Source: an uncultured Alphaproteobacteria bacterium (GTDB lineage: Bacteria; Pseudomonadota; Alphaproteobacteria; Micropepsales; Micropepsaceae). From it: a stretch of 64,000 bases of DNA. The position numbers were made by a program, and so were the translations under genes. The stretch lies in the NCBI GenBank assembly GCA_902826695.1, contig CADEFU010000007.1, forward strand, positions 124,001 to 188,000, in the 5' to 3' direction. This document shows positions 26,101 to 34,941 of the stretch, one piece after another. Under the pieces are notes generated by a model. The model ran no database searches. It saw only the letters and a list, made by a program, of their open reading frames with translations, and had not been told where the DNA came from. How positions within the stretch are numbered: position 1 is the stretch's first letter; each line of letters starts with the position of its first letter.

Positions 26101-29100
26101 GCCGTGTCGAAGTCGGGGCCGTTTGCCGGATCGGCGGTAAGGTTCGTGCTGTTCAGGATCTCGCGAACGATGACGAGCTGGCCGGGGTTGAATTCCCCGG
26201 TCACCATCCGGCCGACAAGGTCGGCGGCGTTGTCGAACGTGGCAATCTCGTCGCCCGTGCCGTCGTTGTTCTCGCGAACGCTGATACGCACGTTCAGCCA
26301 CTTGTCGCCGTCGATCAGGTCGTCGCCGCCCCGGCCTTCGATGATGTCGCTGCCATCGCCGCCCAGGATGATGTTACCCGCGTTGAAGCTGGTCACCGGC
26401 CCGCCCAGCATCGTGTCGAGCAGCTCTTGCAAGCCGTCGATGAGGTCGATGTTGGCCAGCGTGCTGCCCTGAGCACCGGACGTTGCGATACCGATAGCGT
26501 CTTCGTCGTCGCCCCGCAGAATATCGGAGTGTGCCGAACCGCTGAGACCCTCGACCGAGTCGAAGCGCGCAAGAATAGCGGCCGCCGACGCAGGGATCGG
26601 CGCCAAGTCGAACGCGCGGACGTTGAGGTCGATGTTGACCCCGAACCCGTCGTCTTTGAACGTCGCCCAGTCGAAGCCGGACGCGCCGTCGTAACGGTCG
26701 CCAGCGCCGCTGCTGCCCACGAAGATGTCGTCGCCGCCCTCGCCGGCCATGCCGTTCGGCATGCCGTCGCCGATGAAGACGTCGTTGCCGGCGACAAGGT
26801 CGAGACCGTTCAGGTCCAGATTGTCGCCCGCCGCACCGTCGGCCGAACCGCTTTCGATCCAGTCGTCGCCTTCGTTGCCGACCAAGAGTTCGTCGGCCGT
26901 GGAGCCCAGCAAGAAGTCGTCACCCGTGCCGCCGAACGCCTCGGAGAGGTCTTCGCCGGTTGCGATGAAGTCCCTGCCGTGGCCGCCGAGCAGCAGGTCC
27001 AGACCATTGCCGCCCTGGATGACGTCGTTGCCGTCGCCGCCCTGCAGGTTATCGTCGCCGCCCTTATCGGTCAGGATGTCGTCACCCTTGCCGCCGAACA
27101 GCATGTCGTTGCCGTAACCGCCCTCAAGCTGGTCGTTGCCGTCATCGCCCCAGAGCGTATCGTCGCCGATCCCGCCGACCAGGATATCGTCGGTCAAGTC
27201 CGTGCCGCCAAGCACAACATGGTCGCCGCCCGTGTACTGCAGGTAGTTCGTGTCGCCGCCTTCCGTGTTCGGATTGTCGCGGATGACAAGCGGGAACAGC
27301 GGATCGCCGCTCTCCGGATCGAGGTTGCCGAGGCCTTCGTTGAACTGCTGCGACTGATCGACTTCCAAGAAGAAGGCCGGGGTCAAGAACACGTTGCCGG
27401 ACAAGTGCTTGGCGTCCGAGTTCGCCGCAATCAGGCGAGCGAACGTGTTGTTCTCGAGTTCGGTCAGGAAGTTCATGCCCGACGTCCGGTCGAGATAGTA
27501 GAACCGGTCGGCGTTCTGCAGCGCCTCCATCTGCGTTTCGAACACGAAGTTGAACGTCGAACCCAGCATGCCGCCGAACGGCATCTTCTCTTCTGCCAAA
27601 CCGCCGATCCAGAAGTCGATCGCATCGACGCCTGTCGTGGTCACGCCCGCCGCCGTGTTGGCGTAGGTACCTTGGCTATTCAGGAACGCGAAGCGGTCTT
27701 CGTCATCCGCTGTGAAGGTGCGGAAGACGCCAGGCGTCACCTCGATCGTGGCATCGCCACCCAACACAAGTGCCGCTGCAACTGCGCGCTTCTCCGCCAA
27801 CGTGTTGACGTCGGACGAAGTCAGCTCCGCATGCGTGCCGTAAGCCGCGATGAAGTTGATCAGCGACTCCGGATTCTTGATGTGCTGAACGAAGTCCGCC
27901 CAGCTGGTGTAGGGCTTCAGGTTGCTGTCGCCCGTTTGCTCGTAGAAGTCGCGCCGCGCTTGGTTCAGCGTCGCCATCCCCGTGTCGCGGCCGCGCGCAA
28001 GGTTCAGCGTCGCCAAGTCGAGCGGCAGCCCGACCAGGTTGTTGCGCAGTGCTTCCGTCACGAACTCGTCGATCTCGTTGCCGACGTCGCGGGTCACGCC
28101 GCGCACGATGGCACCGACCGCTTCCTCAGGCGTCGCGCCCGAGGCCGCGAACGCCAGCGGGTTCAAGAACGCAGCGATCAAACCGATCTCGGTGTTCTGG
28201 AATTGCGCGTCCGTTACGTTGAGCGTTTCGGTCAGCATCGAGTGGCCGAAGCGGTAAACGACGTGCGCGAACTCCGCCACGATCGACGGATCGATGTTGG
28301 CGTCGTAGTTGATCTGTCCGCCCAGGAACACGTCGATGTTCGGCTGGATCAGGCGGCCGAACTCTTCGAACACAAGATGCTGATACTGCATCTCGGTGCC
28401 GAACTTCGCGGCCTGGAACAGGCGCTCGCCGTTCCAAACCAACTCGTCCGCCGAAACCGGGAACGGATCGTTGAGCGCAAGTTGGTGATTCGGATCCAAC
28501 CACTCGTTCAAGAAGGCAATGTCTCCGGTCGCCAGCGCCACATCCTTCGTGTGCTGAACGAGGCGGTTGTGCTCGGAGTGGAAGACGGAGTGAACGGCGG
28601 TCAGGCCGATATTCTCGTTCACGCGTCCGTCGCCCGCGATGTAGTGCACGTCGAGCAACTCGTCGTCGTACTCGCCCGAAGCAAGCGGGCCGCCTACGAC
28701 GTCGTCGGCGTCCGCCGTCTTCAGCACGCCGGCCGATGTATAAGGCGAAGCGGTGTGCGCGATGTCGTCAAGGAACGCGTGGCCCGTGCGGGCCGCGCCA
28801 ACTAGGCTGATGCCCAGGCCGCCGTTGGCGCTAGGGTCGCCTTCGACGAAGGACCCGTCAGCCATCATAACGACCGGGAACCCGTTGGCCCCCTTCAAGA
28901 AGTTGCCGTACTGGTCGGTCACGAGCAGCGGCACGTTGGTCACATCGGCATCGGTCAGATTGATGCCCAGAACGTCGCGCGCCTGCGCCTTCACGATGGC
29001 CCATGTCGCCATGCCGGCGCTTTCGCCGTCGTCGCTGGTGCCGAACTGACCGTCGGCGCCCAGGTCGCGGTTCTCGATCAGCTTGCCGGTCGCAATCGGC

Positions 29101-32100
29101 TCGCCACCGACGAGGTGGTATTCCCGCAGGAACACCTGATGCGACGCGTGCGAGGAGTACGTCTGATTCTGATCGATGAACGGCGACGTCGTATTCGTAT
29201 GTTCGTGGATGTCGTCCGCCGTGCCTAAGATGCCGTCTGCGCCAGGCTGGTTCGTCGCCCGCGTGAGCATCATGAAGTTCGGCCCGTCGTCGGCCGTGCC
29301 GGCGATACCGTCGACACCTGCGTTGAACAGCGGATCATCCGGCAGCAGCGGGACGAACACCGTACCCGAGCCGCCCTTCGAGACCAGGTCGAGACCGTGG
29401 TCGAAGAACTGCCCGAAGAACGTCATCCACGAATTGAACGGCGCGGACAGACCTTCGTCCGGCGCAACGTTGTTGTGCTGGAAGACATCGACGTCGTCGG
29501 CCGTTCCGAACAGGCCGTCGAGGCCGGGGCTCGCAACGACTGTAACGCCGTCTTTAAGGGTGTCATCGCCACCGCCGGCAACGCCGTCGGCACCGAAATC
29601 GTACGCCGCAGCATATGCTGCCGGGTTGTTCGCCGTCTGATCGACGATCAAGTTCGAAATCGTCCGCGGCGCAGAGTCGATGACAAAGCCGCTGTTCTGT
29701 GCGTACGACGACGGCCCCGGGACGTCGATGAAGTTCGGATCGGTCATGCGCGGGAACACGTTGTCCGCCGCACCGAAACCGTCCTGACCGGGTGTCAGGT
29801 TGTTAAAGCTGCCATCGACCGTACGCAGACCCACCGACGCGCGGTAGTTCGGCACCAGCGAGAGCAAGTCGGCGCCGTCCGCGTGTGCTTCCGCGATCTT
29901 GATCGAATCGAGGATGAACTGCAGGTCGGACCGGATGTAGCGAACGCCTTCGCTGTCGGCGGTCACGCTCATGTCCGGGGCAGGGGCGGGCGGTGCGGGC
30001 GGTGCGCCCACGTCCACCAGCGCCGTCGGTGCCGAGAACGCGCTTTCGACGACGCCGTGCGCGTCTTGATAGACCGCACGAACGCGGATCGCCAAGCCTT
30101 CAAGGTCCGGCGTGATCAGCAGCGTACGCGACGGTATCGGCGCGCCGGCCGCTTCATTGACGATATCCTCGAACACGCCCGTGCCGGGATCGGCCTCGAA
30201 CTGCCAATAGAATGCGACCGTGCCGCTGATGGTGCCGCCTGGGTTGTCGGCGTCGGTAACGCCTGCAATCGAAGCCGTCACCGTCTCGCCGGAAGCTGGC
30301 GTCGGGTTGTCGATCGTCGCAAGGCCGACCGGGTCGGCGTTCAGTCCTTCGAAGCCCGGAAGCGTGATCGAGCCGTCGGCGAACTGCAGCCGCTCGATGC
30401 CCGAGAGGCGGTCGGTGCCGTCGCGGCCCACCACCGAGTCGGTCACGCGAACGACGTCGTCGCTCAAGTCCGCGGTGCCACGGTCGTCGATAACAACGTC
30501 GTAGTCGGCCAAGTTGCCGGTGAAGACAGCCGTGTCGAAGTTGAACGCGCCGGTCGCGCCGTCATTGATCTCGCGCACGATTTCAAGCTGGCTCGGGTTG
30601 ATTTCGCCCGACAGCATGCGTGGGACCAGCTCCGCAATGCGATCGACGGTGTCGATCTCGACCGCATGATCGTTCGCATCGCGCACGCTCACGCGCACGT
30701 TCAGCCACTTGTCGCCGTCGATGATGTCGTCGCCGCCCCGGCCTTCGATGAAGTCGCTGCCGTCACCGCCCAGAATGATGTTGCCCGAGCCGAACGAACT
30801 GACGGAGAACCCGAAGGCGTTGTCCAACAGTTCCTGCAAGCCGTCGATCAGCGCGATGTTGGTCAATACGCTGCCGCGCGTGCCCGCCGCCGCGATACCG
30901 GCCGCATCGTCGTCGTTGCCGCGCAGAATGTCGCTATTGGCCGAACCCGACAAACCTTCGTTATTCTCGAACTCGGTCAAGATCGACGCGACAGAAACCG
31001 GCAGCGGCGCTGCGTTGAACGCCGCCACGTTCAGGTCGACGCTGACACCGAAACCAGGGCGTTGATCCTTGAACGTCACCCAGTCGAAGCCCGACCCGCC
31101 GTCGTACTTGTCCGGACCTTCGGTGCCGATGACGATATCGTCGCCGCCTTCGCCGATCGTTTCGTCCGCGGCGGCATCGCCGATGAATACGTCGTTGCCG
31201 GCCACAAGGTCGTTGCCGAACGGATCGAACGAGTCGCCGGGCGCGCCGTCGCTCAAACCGCCTTCGATCCAGTCGTCGCCCTCGTTGCCGACGATGACGG
31301 GATCCGTCTTGGCCGCCAGGATGAAGTCGTTGCCTTCGCCGGCAAACGCCTCGCTTGAATCCTCGCCCGTGATGATGAAGTCGCTGCCCGCGCCCGCGAT
31401 GATCAGGTTGAGGCCGTTGCCGCCATGAATAACGTCGTTGCCCGCGCCGCCTTTGATGACGTCGTCGCCGCCCATGTCGGTGATGATGTCGTCGCCGTCG
31501 CCGCCCTGCAGGTCGTCGTTGCCGTAGCCGCCTTCGATGCGGTCGTTACCGCCGTCGCCGTAGACGGTGTCGTCGCCGATGGACGAGATCAGAATATCGT
31601 TGTTGTTCGTACCGCCGAGAACGACATGGTCATCGCCCGTGTACTTCAGGTAGTTGTCGTACGAAAGCGGGCCGTCGTCCTCCAGGTTGACGCGGCTAAC
31701 GAGCGGAACCAGCGGGTCGTCGCCCGTCGGGTCGGCTCGGCCGTCAACGCCCAGGCCGGTGTACTGCAGGCTCTGATCGGCTTCCAACGTATAAGCCGGC
31801 GTCGAGAAGATGAGTGCCGGCAAGTGCGCGACGCCCGCGTTCTTCTCAACGATGCTGGAGAACGAGTTTTGCTCCAACTCAAGGAAGAAGTTCGTCCCGC
31901 CCAAGCGGTGAAGGTAGTAGAACCGGTCGCCGTCTTGCAGCGATTCCAGCTGCGTTTCGAACACGAAATTGAACGTCGAGCCCAGCATGCCGCCGAACGG
32001 CATTTTGGCTTCCGCCAAACCGCCGATCCAGAGGTCGATCGCGTCAACGCCGGTCGTGGTCGCGCCGTTCGCCAAGTTCGCATAGGCTCCCTCGCTGTGG

Positions 32101-34499
32101 AGGAAGTCGAGCCGGTCCGTGTCGTCGATGAGGATCGTTTCTTCGTCAACTTCTCCTTCGTTCAGCGTAACCGTGCCGCCGAGAACCAAGGCCGTCGCAA
32201 TCGCCCGCTTCTCTGCCAGCGTATCGGCCCGCGCGTCCGAGAACAGCGCATGCGTACCGTACGCCGCGATGAAGTTCACCAGCGACTCCGGATGCTTGAT
32301 GTTCATCGCGAAGTCGACCCAGCTGACGTAAGGCTTCAGCTGAGAGTCACCGGTGCCGTTGAAAAATTCGCGCCGCGCCGCATTCAGCGAGGGCACGCCG
32401 GTGTCGCGGCCACGGGCCAAGTTGATGGCCGCAAGGTCGAGCGGCAGCCCGACCAGGTTGTTGCGCAGAGCTTCGGTCACGAACTCGTCGATCTCGTTAC
32501 CCACGTCGCGCGTCACGCCGCGGATGATCGCGGCCGCAGCCTGCTCCGGCGTCGCGCCGGAGGCAGCAAACTCGAGCGGATTCAAGAACGCGCTGATCAG
32601 ATCGATGTGGTTGGCGTTGAAGTCGGCGTCCAACCGGTCGACGGTCTCCGTCAGCATCGAGTGGCCGAAGCGGTAAACGGTGTGCGCGAATTCGGCCACG
32701 ATCGACGGATCGATCGTATCGTTGAAGTCGATGAACGCATCGACGTTCGGTTGAATCGTGCGCGCAAACTCTTCGAACACAAGATGCTGGTACTGCATCT
32801 CGGTGCCGAACTTCGCCGCCTGGAACAGGCGCTCGCCGTTCCAGACCAAACCGTCCATCGAAGCCGGGAACGCGCCTTCGGGGTCGAGTTGGTTGTCCGC
32901 ATCCAGCCACGCGTTCAGGAATGCGATATCGCCGCTGGCGAACGCCACCGCCTTCGTGTGCTCAACAAGACGATTGTGTTCCGAGTGGAAGACCGCATGG
33001 ACCGCGGTCAAGCCGATGTTCTCGTTCACGCGACCGTCGCCGGCAACATAGTGTGCGTCCAGCAGGTCGTTGTCGTACACGGCGCTGCGGGACAGGAACG
33101 CGGGATTCGTTTCGTCGACCGCATTCTCGGGAATGAAGTTCGGGTTTGCCACCACGAACTGCGAATTCTCAAGCAAGAAGCTAGGCGTGCCCGCGAAGTC
33201 CGGGTCATAGGCGGGGTTCTCAACGAGCGTGATGCCGGCTGCGTCGTCTGCATCCGCCACTTTGCCAGCGCTCGGCGCCGCATCGTGCGCGATATCGTCC
33301 AGGAACGCGTGACCCGTGCGGATCGCGTTTGCAAGACTGATCGGCGCCGCCGGGTTGCCCTCAACCAGCTCCGTGCCGTCGTCAGACGTGCCGAGAAGGC
33401 CATCGAGGCCCGCCGTACGCATCACGACCTGCGGGTAACCGTTCTCGCCCGGAATAAAGTTGCCGTAGGCGTCGGTCGCGAGCAGCGGGACGTTGGTCAC
33501 GTCCGCATCGGTCAGTTCGATACCCAACAGGTCGCGCGCTTGTGCCTTGAGCACGCCCCACGTCGCCATGCCACCGATCGGCGCATCGTCTGCGGTGCCG
33601 AATAATCCATCCGCGCCCAGATCGCGATTTGTCAGCAATTCGCCGGTCGCACGCGGCTCGCCGCCGACGAGCGCATAGGCGCGCAGAAACACCTGGTGCG
33701 ACGGATGCGAAGAGTATGTCTGGTTCTGATCGACGAACGGCGACGTGGTGTTCGCGTGCTCGTGAACGTCGTCGGGCGTACCCAGAACGCCATCAGGGCC
33801 GGGCTGGTTCGTCGCCCGCGTCAGAATCATGAAGTTCGTGGGCGAGCCTTCGACGTAAAGCGGATCGTCCGGCTTCAGCGGGATGAACACCGTGCCGGAG
33901 TTGCCCTTCGTGACCAGGTCGAGGCCGTGGTCGAAGAATTGGCCGAAGAACGTCATCCACGAGTTGAACGGCGCCGAGAGCCCTTCGTCGGGCGTGACGT
34001 TGTCGAACTTGAACGTGAGCTTGTCGTCGGCCGTGCCGAACGTGCCGTCCAGGCCCGGGCTCGTGACGACCGAAACGCCTTCATTGAGAACGTCGTCTTC
34101 CGTCCCCCAAAGACCGTCAACGCCTGCACTTCCCGCCAAAGCAACCGCAGCCGGGTTGTTCGGTGTCTGGTCGACGATCAGGTTCGAGATCGTGCGCGGT
34201 GCGGAGTCGACGACCATCCCAACCGTCTGGGAATAGTGTGTCGGCAGAGGCGGTCCGAAGATCGCATTCTCACCGGCGAGAAACACTGGGTCCAGCATCC
34301 GCGGAAACGTCTGATCGGCCGACCCCGAGGTGCTCTGACCGGGCACCAAGTGGTTGAACGACCCATCGACGGTCCGAAGCCCGAACGCGAGCTCGCTGTT
34401 CGGAATGATGTCCGCCAGGTTTTCACCGTCCGCATGGCGCTCGGCAATCAGGATCTGGTCCAGGATGAACTGCAGATCGGAGAGAATGAATTTGACCAT
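23124..34499 (-). CDS. Giant secreted double animal-type heme peroxidase with RTX calcium-binding repeats
   Basis: 3791 residues, no N-terminal signal peptide, and no cysteine noticed, as usual for type I secretion substrates. Two peroxidase units (about 1-950 and 1517-2420) each keep the animal heme peroxidase residues: distal FGQFFDHGLD (His191; His1701), the Arg/Glu pair in GDGRVNENIG (Arg490/Glu493; Arg1959/Glu1962) and proximal His in YRFGHSML (His613; His2086). Each is followed by RTX nonapeptides (about 960-1330 and 2430-2830, e.g. GGDGNDVIQGG). Ig-like repeats lie at about 1390-1500 and 2865-3190, and a long RTX block at 3195-3791 ends in a hydrophobic secretion tail (DVTDFTFGT). The architecture resembles MopA-type Mn(II)-oxidising peroxidases of alphaproteobacteria; iodide or phenol oxidation is also possible. 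The substrate is inference. Confidence 0.93.
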   Translation of the reverse strand: MVKFILSDLQFILDQILIAERHADGENLADIIPNSELAFGLRTVDGSFNHLVPGQSTSGSADQTFPRMLDPVFLAGENAIFGPPLPTHYSQTVGMVVDSAPRTISNLIVDQTPNNPAAVALAGSAGVDGLWGTEDDVLNEGVSVVTSPGLDGTFGTADDKLTFKFDNVTPDEGLSAPFNSWMTFFGQFFDHGLDLVTKGNSGTVFIPLKPDDPLYVEGSPTNFMILTRATNQPGPDGVLGTPDDVHEHANTTSPFVDQNQTYSSHPSHQVFLRAYALVGGEPRATGELLTNRDLGADGLFGTADDAPIGGMATWGVLKAQARDLLGIELTDADVTNVPLLATDAYGNFIPGENGYPQVVMRTAGLDGLLGTSDDGTELVEGNPAAPISLANAIRTGHAFLDDIAHDAAPSAGKVADADDAAGITLVENPAYDPDFAGTPSFLLENSQFVVANPNFIPENAVDETNPAFLSRSAVYDNDLLDAHYVAGDGRVNENIGLTAVHAVFHSEHNRLVEHTKAVAFASGDIAFLNAWLDADNQLDPEGAFPASMDGLVWNGERLFQAAKFGTEMQYQHLVFEEFARTIQPNVDAFIDFNDTIDPSIVAEFAHTVYRFGHSMLTETVDRLDADFNANHIDLISAFLNPLEFAASGATPEQAAAAIIRGVTRDVGNEIDEFVTEALRNNLVGLPLDLAAINLARGRDTGVPSLNAARREFFNGTGDSQLKPYVSWVDFAMNIKHPESLVNFIAAYGTHALFSDARADTLAEKRAIATALVLGGTVTLNEGEVDEETILIDDTDRLDFLHSEGAYANLANGATTTGVDAIDLWIGGLAEAKMPFGGMLGSTFNFVFETQLESLQDGDRFYYLHRLGGTNFFLELEQNSFSSIVEKNAGVAHLPALIFSTPAYTLEADQSLQYTGLGVDGRADPTGDDPLVPLVSRVNLEDDGPLSYDNYLKYTGDDHVVLGGTNNNDILISSIGDDTVYGDGGNDRIEGGYGNDDLQGGDGDDIITDMGGDDVIKGGAGNDVIHGGNGLNLIIAGAGSDFIITGEDSSEAFAGEGNDFILAAKTDPVIVGNEGDDWIEGGLSDGAPGDSFDPFGNDLVAGNDVFIGDAAADETIGEGGDDIVIGTEGPDKYDGGSGFDWVTFKDQRPGFGVSVDLNVAAFNAAPLPVSVASILTEFENNEGLSGSANSDILRGNDDDAAGIAAAGTRGSVLTNIALIDGLQELLDNAFGFSVSSFGSGNIILGGDGSDFIEGRGGDDIIDGDKWLNVRVSVRDANDHAVEIDTVDRIAELVPRMLSGEINPSQLEIVREINDGATGAFNFDTAVFTGNLADYDVVIDDRGTADLSDDVVRVTDSVVGRDGTDRLSGIERLQFADGSITLPGFEGLNADPVGLATIDNPTPASGETVTASIAGVTDADNPGGTISGTVAFYWQFEADPGTGVFEDIVNEAAGAPIPSRTLLITPDLEGLAIRVRAVYQDAHGVVESAFSAPTALVDVGAPPAPPAPAPDMSVTADSEGVRYIRSDLQFILDSIKIAEAHADGADLLSLVPNYRASVGLRTVDGSFNNLTPGQDGFGAADNVFPRMTDPNFIDVPGPSSYAQNSGFVIDSAPRTISNLIVDQTANNPAAYAAAYDFGADGVAGGGDDTLKDGVTVVASPGLDGLFGTADDVDVFQHNNVAPDEGLSAPFNSWMTFFGQFFDHGLDLVSKGGSGTVFVPLLPDDPLFNAGVDGIAGTADDGPNFMMLTRATNQPGADGILGTADDIHEHTNTTSPFIDQNQTYSSHASHQVFLREYHLVGGEPIATGKLIENRDLGADGQFGTSDDGESAGMATWAIVKAQARDVLGINLTDADVTNVPLLVTDQYGNFLKGANGFPVVMMADGSFVEGDPSANGGLGISLVGAARTGHAFLDDIAHTASPYTSAGVLKTADADDVVGGPLASGEYDDELLDVHYIAGDGRVNENIGLTAVHSVFHSEHNRLVQHTKDVALATGDIAFLNEWLDPNHQLALNDPFPVSADELVWNGERLFQAAKFGTEMQYQHLVFEEFGRLIQPNIDVFLGGQINYDANIDPSIVAEFAHVVYRFGHSMLTETLNVTDAQFQNTEIGLIAAFLNPLAFAASGATPEEAVGAIVRGVTRDVGNEIDEFVTEALRNNLVGLPLDLATLNLARGRDTGMATLNQARRDFYEQTGDSNLKPYTSWADFVQHIKNPESLINFIAAYGTHAELTSSDVNTLAEKRAVAAALVLGGDATIEVTPGVFRTFTADDEDRFAFLNSQGTYANTAAGVTTTGVDAIDFWIGGLAEEKMPFGGMLGSTFNFVFETQMEALQNADRFYYLDRTSGMNFLTELENNTFARLIAANSDAKHLSGNVFLTPAFFLEVDQSQQFNEGLGNLDPESGDPLFPLVIRDNPNTEGGDTNYLQYTGGDHVVLGGTDLTDDILVGGIGDDTLWGDDGNDQLEGGYGNDMLFGGKGDDILTDKGGDDNLQGGDGNDVIQGGNGLDLLLGGHGRDFIATGEDLSEAFGGTGDDFLLGSTADELLVGNEGDDWIESGSADGAAGDNLDLNGLDLVAGNDVFIGDGMPNGMAGEGGDDIFVGSSGAGDRYDGASGFDWATFKDDGFGVNIDLNVRAFDLAPIPASAAAILARFDSVEGLSGSAHSDILRGDDEDAIGIATSGAQGSTLANIDLIDGLQELLDTMLGGPVTSFNAGNIILGGDGSDIIEGRGGDDLIDGDKWLNVRISVRENNDGTGDEIATFDNAADLVGRMVTGEFNPGQLVIVREILNSTNLTADPANGPDFDTATFRGNRADYTVVVDDNGTALDFSDDVITVTDNVAGRDGVDTLMNIERLRFTDQSIVLSGLNNAPEGVLEILDDETLTPDNTPTEDQVLRVSIAGVTDADNPGDILLEIPPGAITGPVVYYWQFEPDLNSGVFEDILVPGGGEEARATGLTFTPGDAEVGLRIRVKAVYQDANGVLEEVFSAPSEVVANLNDDPGGNVLLSNLAPAEDTFITAINNITDADGLTLAEFTYQWQHFDEDLPVPAWVDIAGANFEFFAPDQDQVGRKVRVVVTYTDDLGTLETVESAETALVTNTNDLPLGTLDISDITPTETQQLTAELNFLDQDGTTSSTFLFQWQAFDTGLGEFVDIVGATEQTFTPTQDQVNKELRVVVTYTDDFGVEERIESAPTIVTGDFIQGTGADEIFGGTDGQDIINGGGGADTLNGFGEDDILNGENGADTLNGGDGNDTLNGGNGNDIVNGGAGNDTILFQVGEETDTIDGGDDDDTMNVRGTAGNNVMRVVFDGSALTRIAGGAVSSVEFVNLDLEGGIDTLTYNSPVLPTTTVGVTVDLASGTASGFTSIVGVENATGGSGDDLFIGDAGNNAFVGGAGSDTYSLAGTTAGATITTGSATSAEAGTDTLAQIENYIGSQGNDSILLNGGVNLIDGQAGNDTLNGGAGADTILGGDGNDTILYNLGNGADTVDGGADTDTLVINGAAGGQSLSVVFDGTRLTSVAGGTVSNIETVTLNMQGGTDTLSYSTSTAGVTVNLANGTGSGFAAIANVENVAGGSGDDVFTSGAGANTFQGNGGADRFVATLNDGNDTFAGGGGVDTLDLSGTTANATVTATTATSTQIGTDTLSDIENVIGGTGADTIVLNAGANTVTGGGGADVISTGTGADIIFGGGGADRITGGTGNDQMDGGAGTDTFLFSTNFGNDTITGFDFNPGGGGGGPGQDFLRLNPALGITAANFAANVSIVQQGADTLITIGGNTITLLGVAANNIDVTDFTFGT
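27530..29950 (-). repeat. Second peroxidase unit: long internal direct repeat, copy 2
   Basis: At DNA level this block resembles 31970-34480 closely. For example 28021-28110 and 32441-32530 (the stretch encoding NNLVGLPLDL and DVGNEIDEFV) agree at about nine positions in ten. Identity drops in loops. The paired blocks, about 4.4 kb apart in register, make the gene prone to in-frame recombination to a single-peroxidase form. Edges are approximate. Confidence 0.75.
31970..34480 (-). repeat. First peroxidase unit: long internal direct repeat, copy 1
   Basis: Counterpart of 27530-29950 within the same gene. It starts with SDLQFILDQILIAERHADG, matched by SDLQFILDSIKIAEAHADG in copy 2. Copy 1 has an extra loop of about 40 residues after the TGHAFLDDIAHDA region. 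Edges are approximate. Confidence 0.75.
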
Positions 34500-34941
34500 G
34501 GGTCAGCGTCCTTCTTCGGAAAAACTGTTGAGGCTACGGGCGAGAGTCATCATTTCTCTCTCCATGCCCGGTTGATGCTGTCGGTTAGCGGCTGTGTTAG
34601 GTAGGCGAGCGCAGTGCGATCGCCGGTCTTGTCTTGATCGCGGTTGGCAATCGCGTTGCTATGCAAACGTGATCTGTTCGTCACGGTGCCGACACTTCCT
34701 TGTAACGCTGCTGTTATCTTTCTGAGCATGCTGCTGCCTTGTCGGGTTTCTGCGACGAAAAACTCAGTTGTTTGGGTGTTTGTGCTTGGTGACGGCCGTG
34801 GCGGCTTCGCTTCGGCAGCGAGCCACCCAGCCGTCGTTATGTGCGATTGCAGGCATCAGTTGGGGTGATGCCCATTGCGGGCACACCGCCATCTCGCGGA
34901 CTTCTCGGGAGCTGTTCTCTCGATTCATGGTGCCCACGTCA
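34500..34941. other. Intergenic region between hlyD-like gene and giant peroxidase
   Basis: 442 bases. Contains a remnant of an hlyD 3' end (34550-34632) and about 310 bases with no supported gene. The giant gene's ribosome site (GAAGGACG about 8-10 nt before its ATG) lies at the left edge. It may carry a separate promoter for the giant gene. Confidence 0.6.
34550..34632 (-). pseudogene. Remnant of the 3' end of a second HlyD adaptor gene
   Basis: Read on the minus strand it encodes KTGDRTALAYLTQPLTDSI followed by NRAWREK and a stop. The intact HlyD upstream ends with KTGDRTALAYLTQPLSDSI and NRAWREQ. Nucleotide identity over about 80 nt is near 90%. There is no open frame or start for it. 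It lies only 50 nt before the peroxidase ATG, the distance expected of an operon partner, so it marks a past duplication or rearrangement here. Confidence 0.85.

Noticed and set aside
23115..33605. Long plus-strand open frames (up to 1223 codons) antisense to the giant peroxidase gene
   Set aside because: They are rich in Arg, Val and Ala with no domain, start or ribosome site and follow from the repetitive GC-rich codons of the real gene on the other strand.
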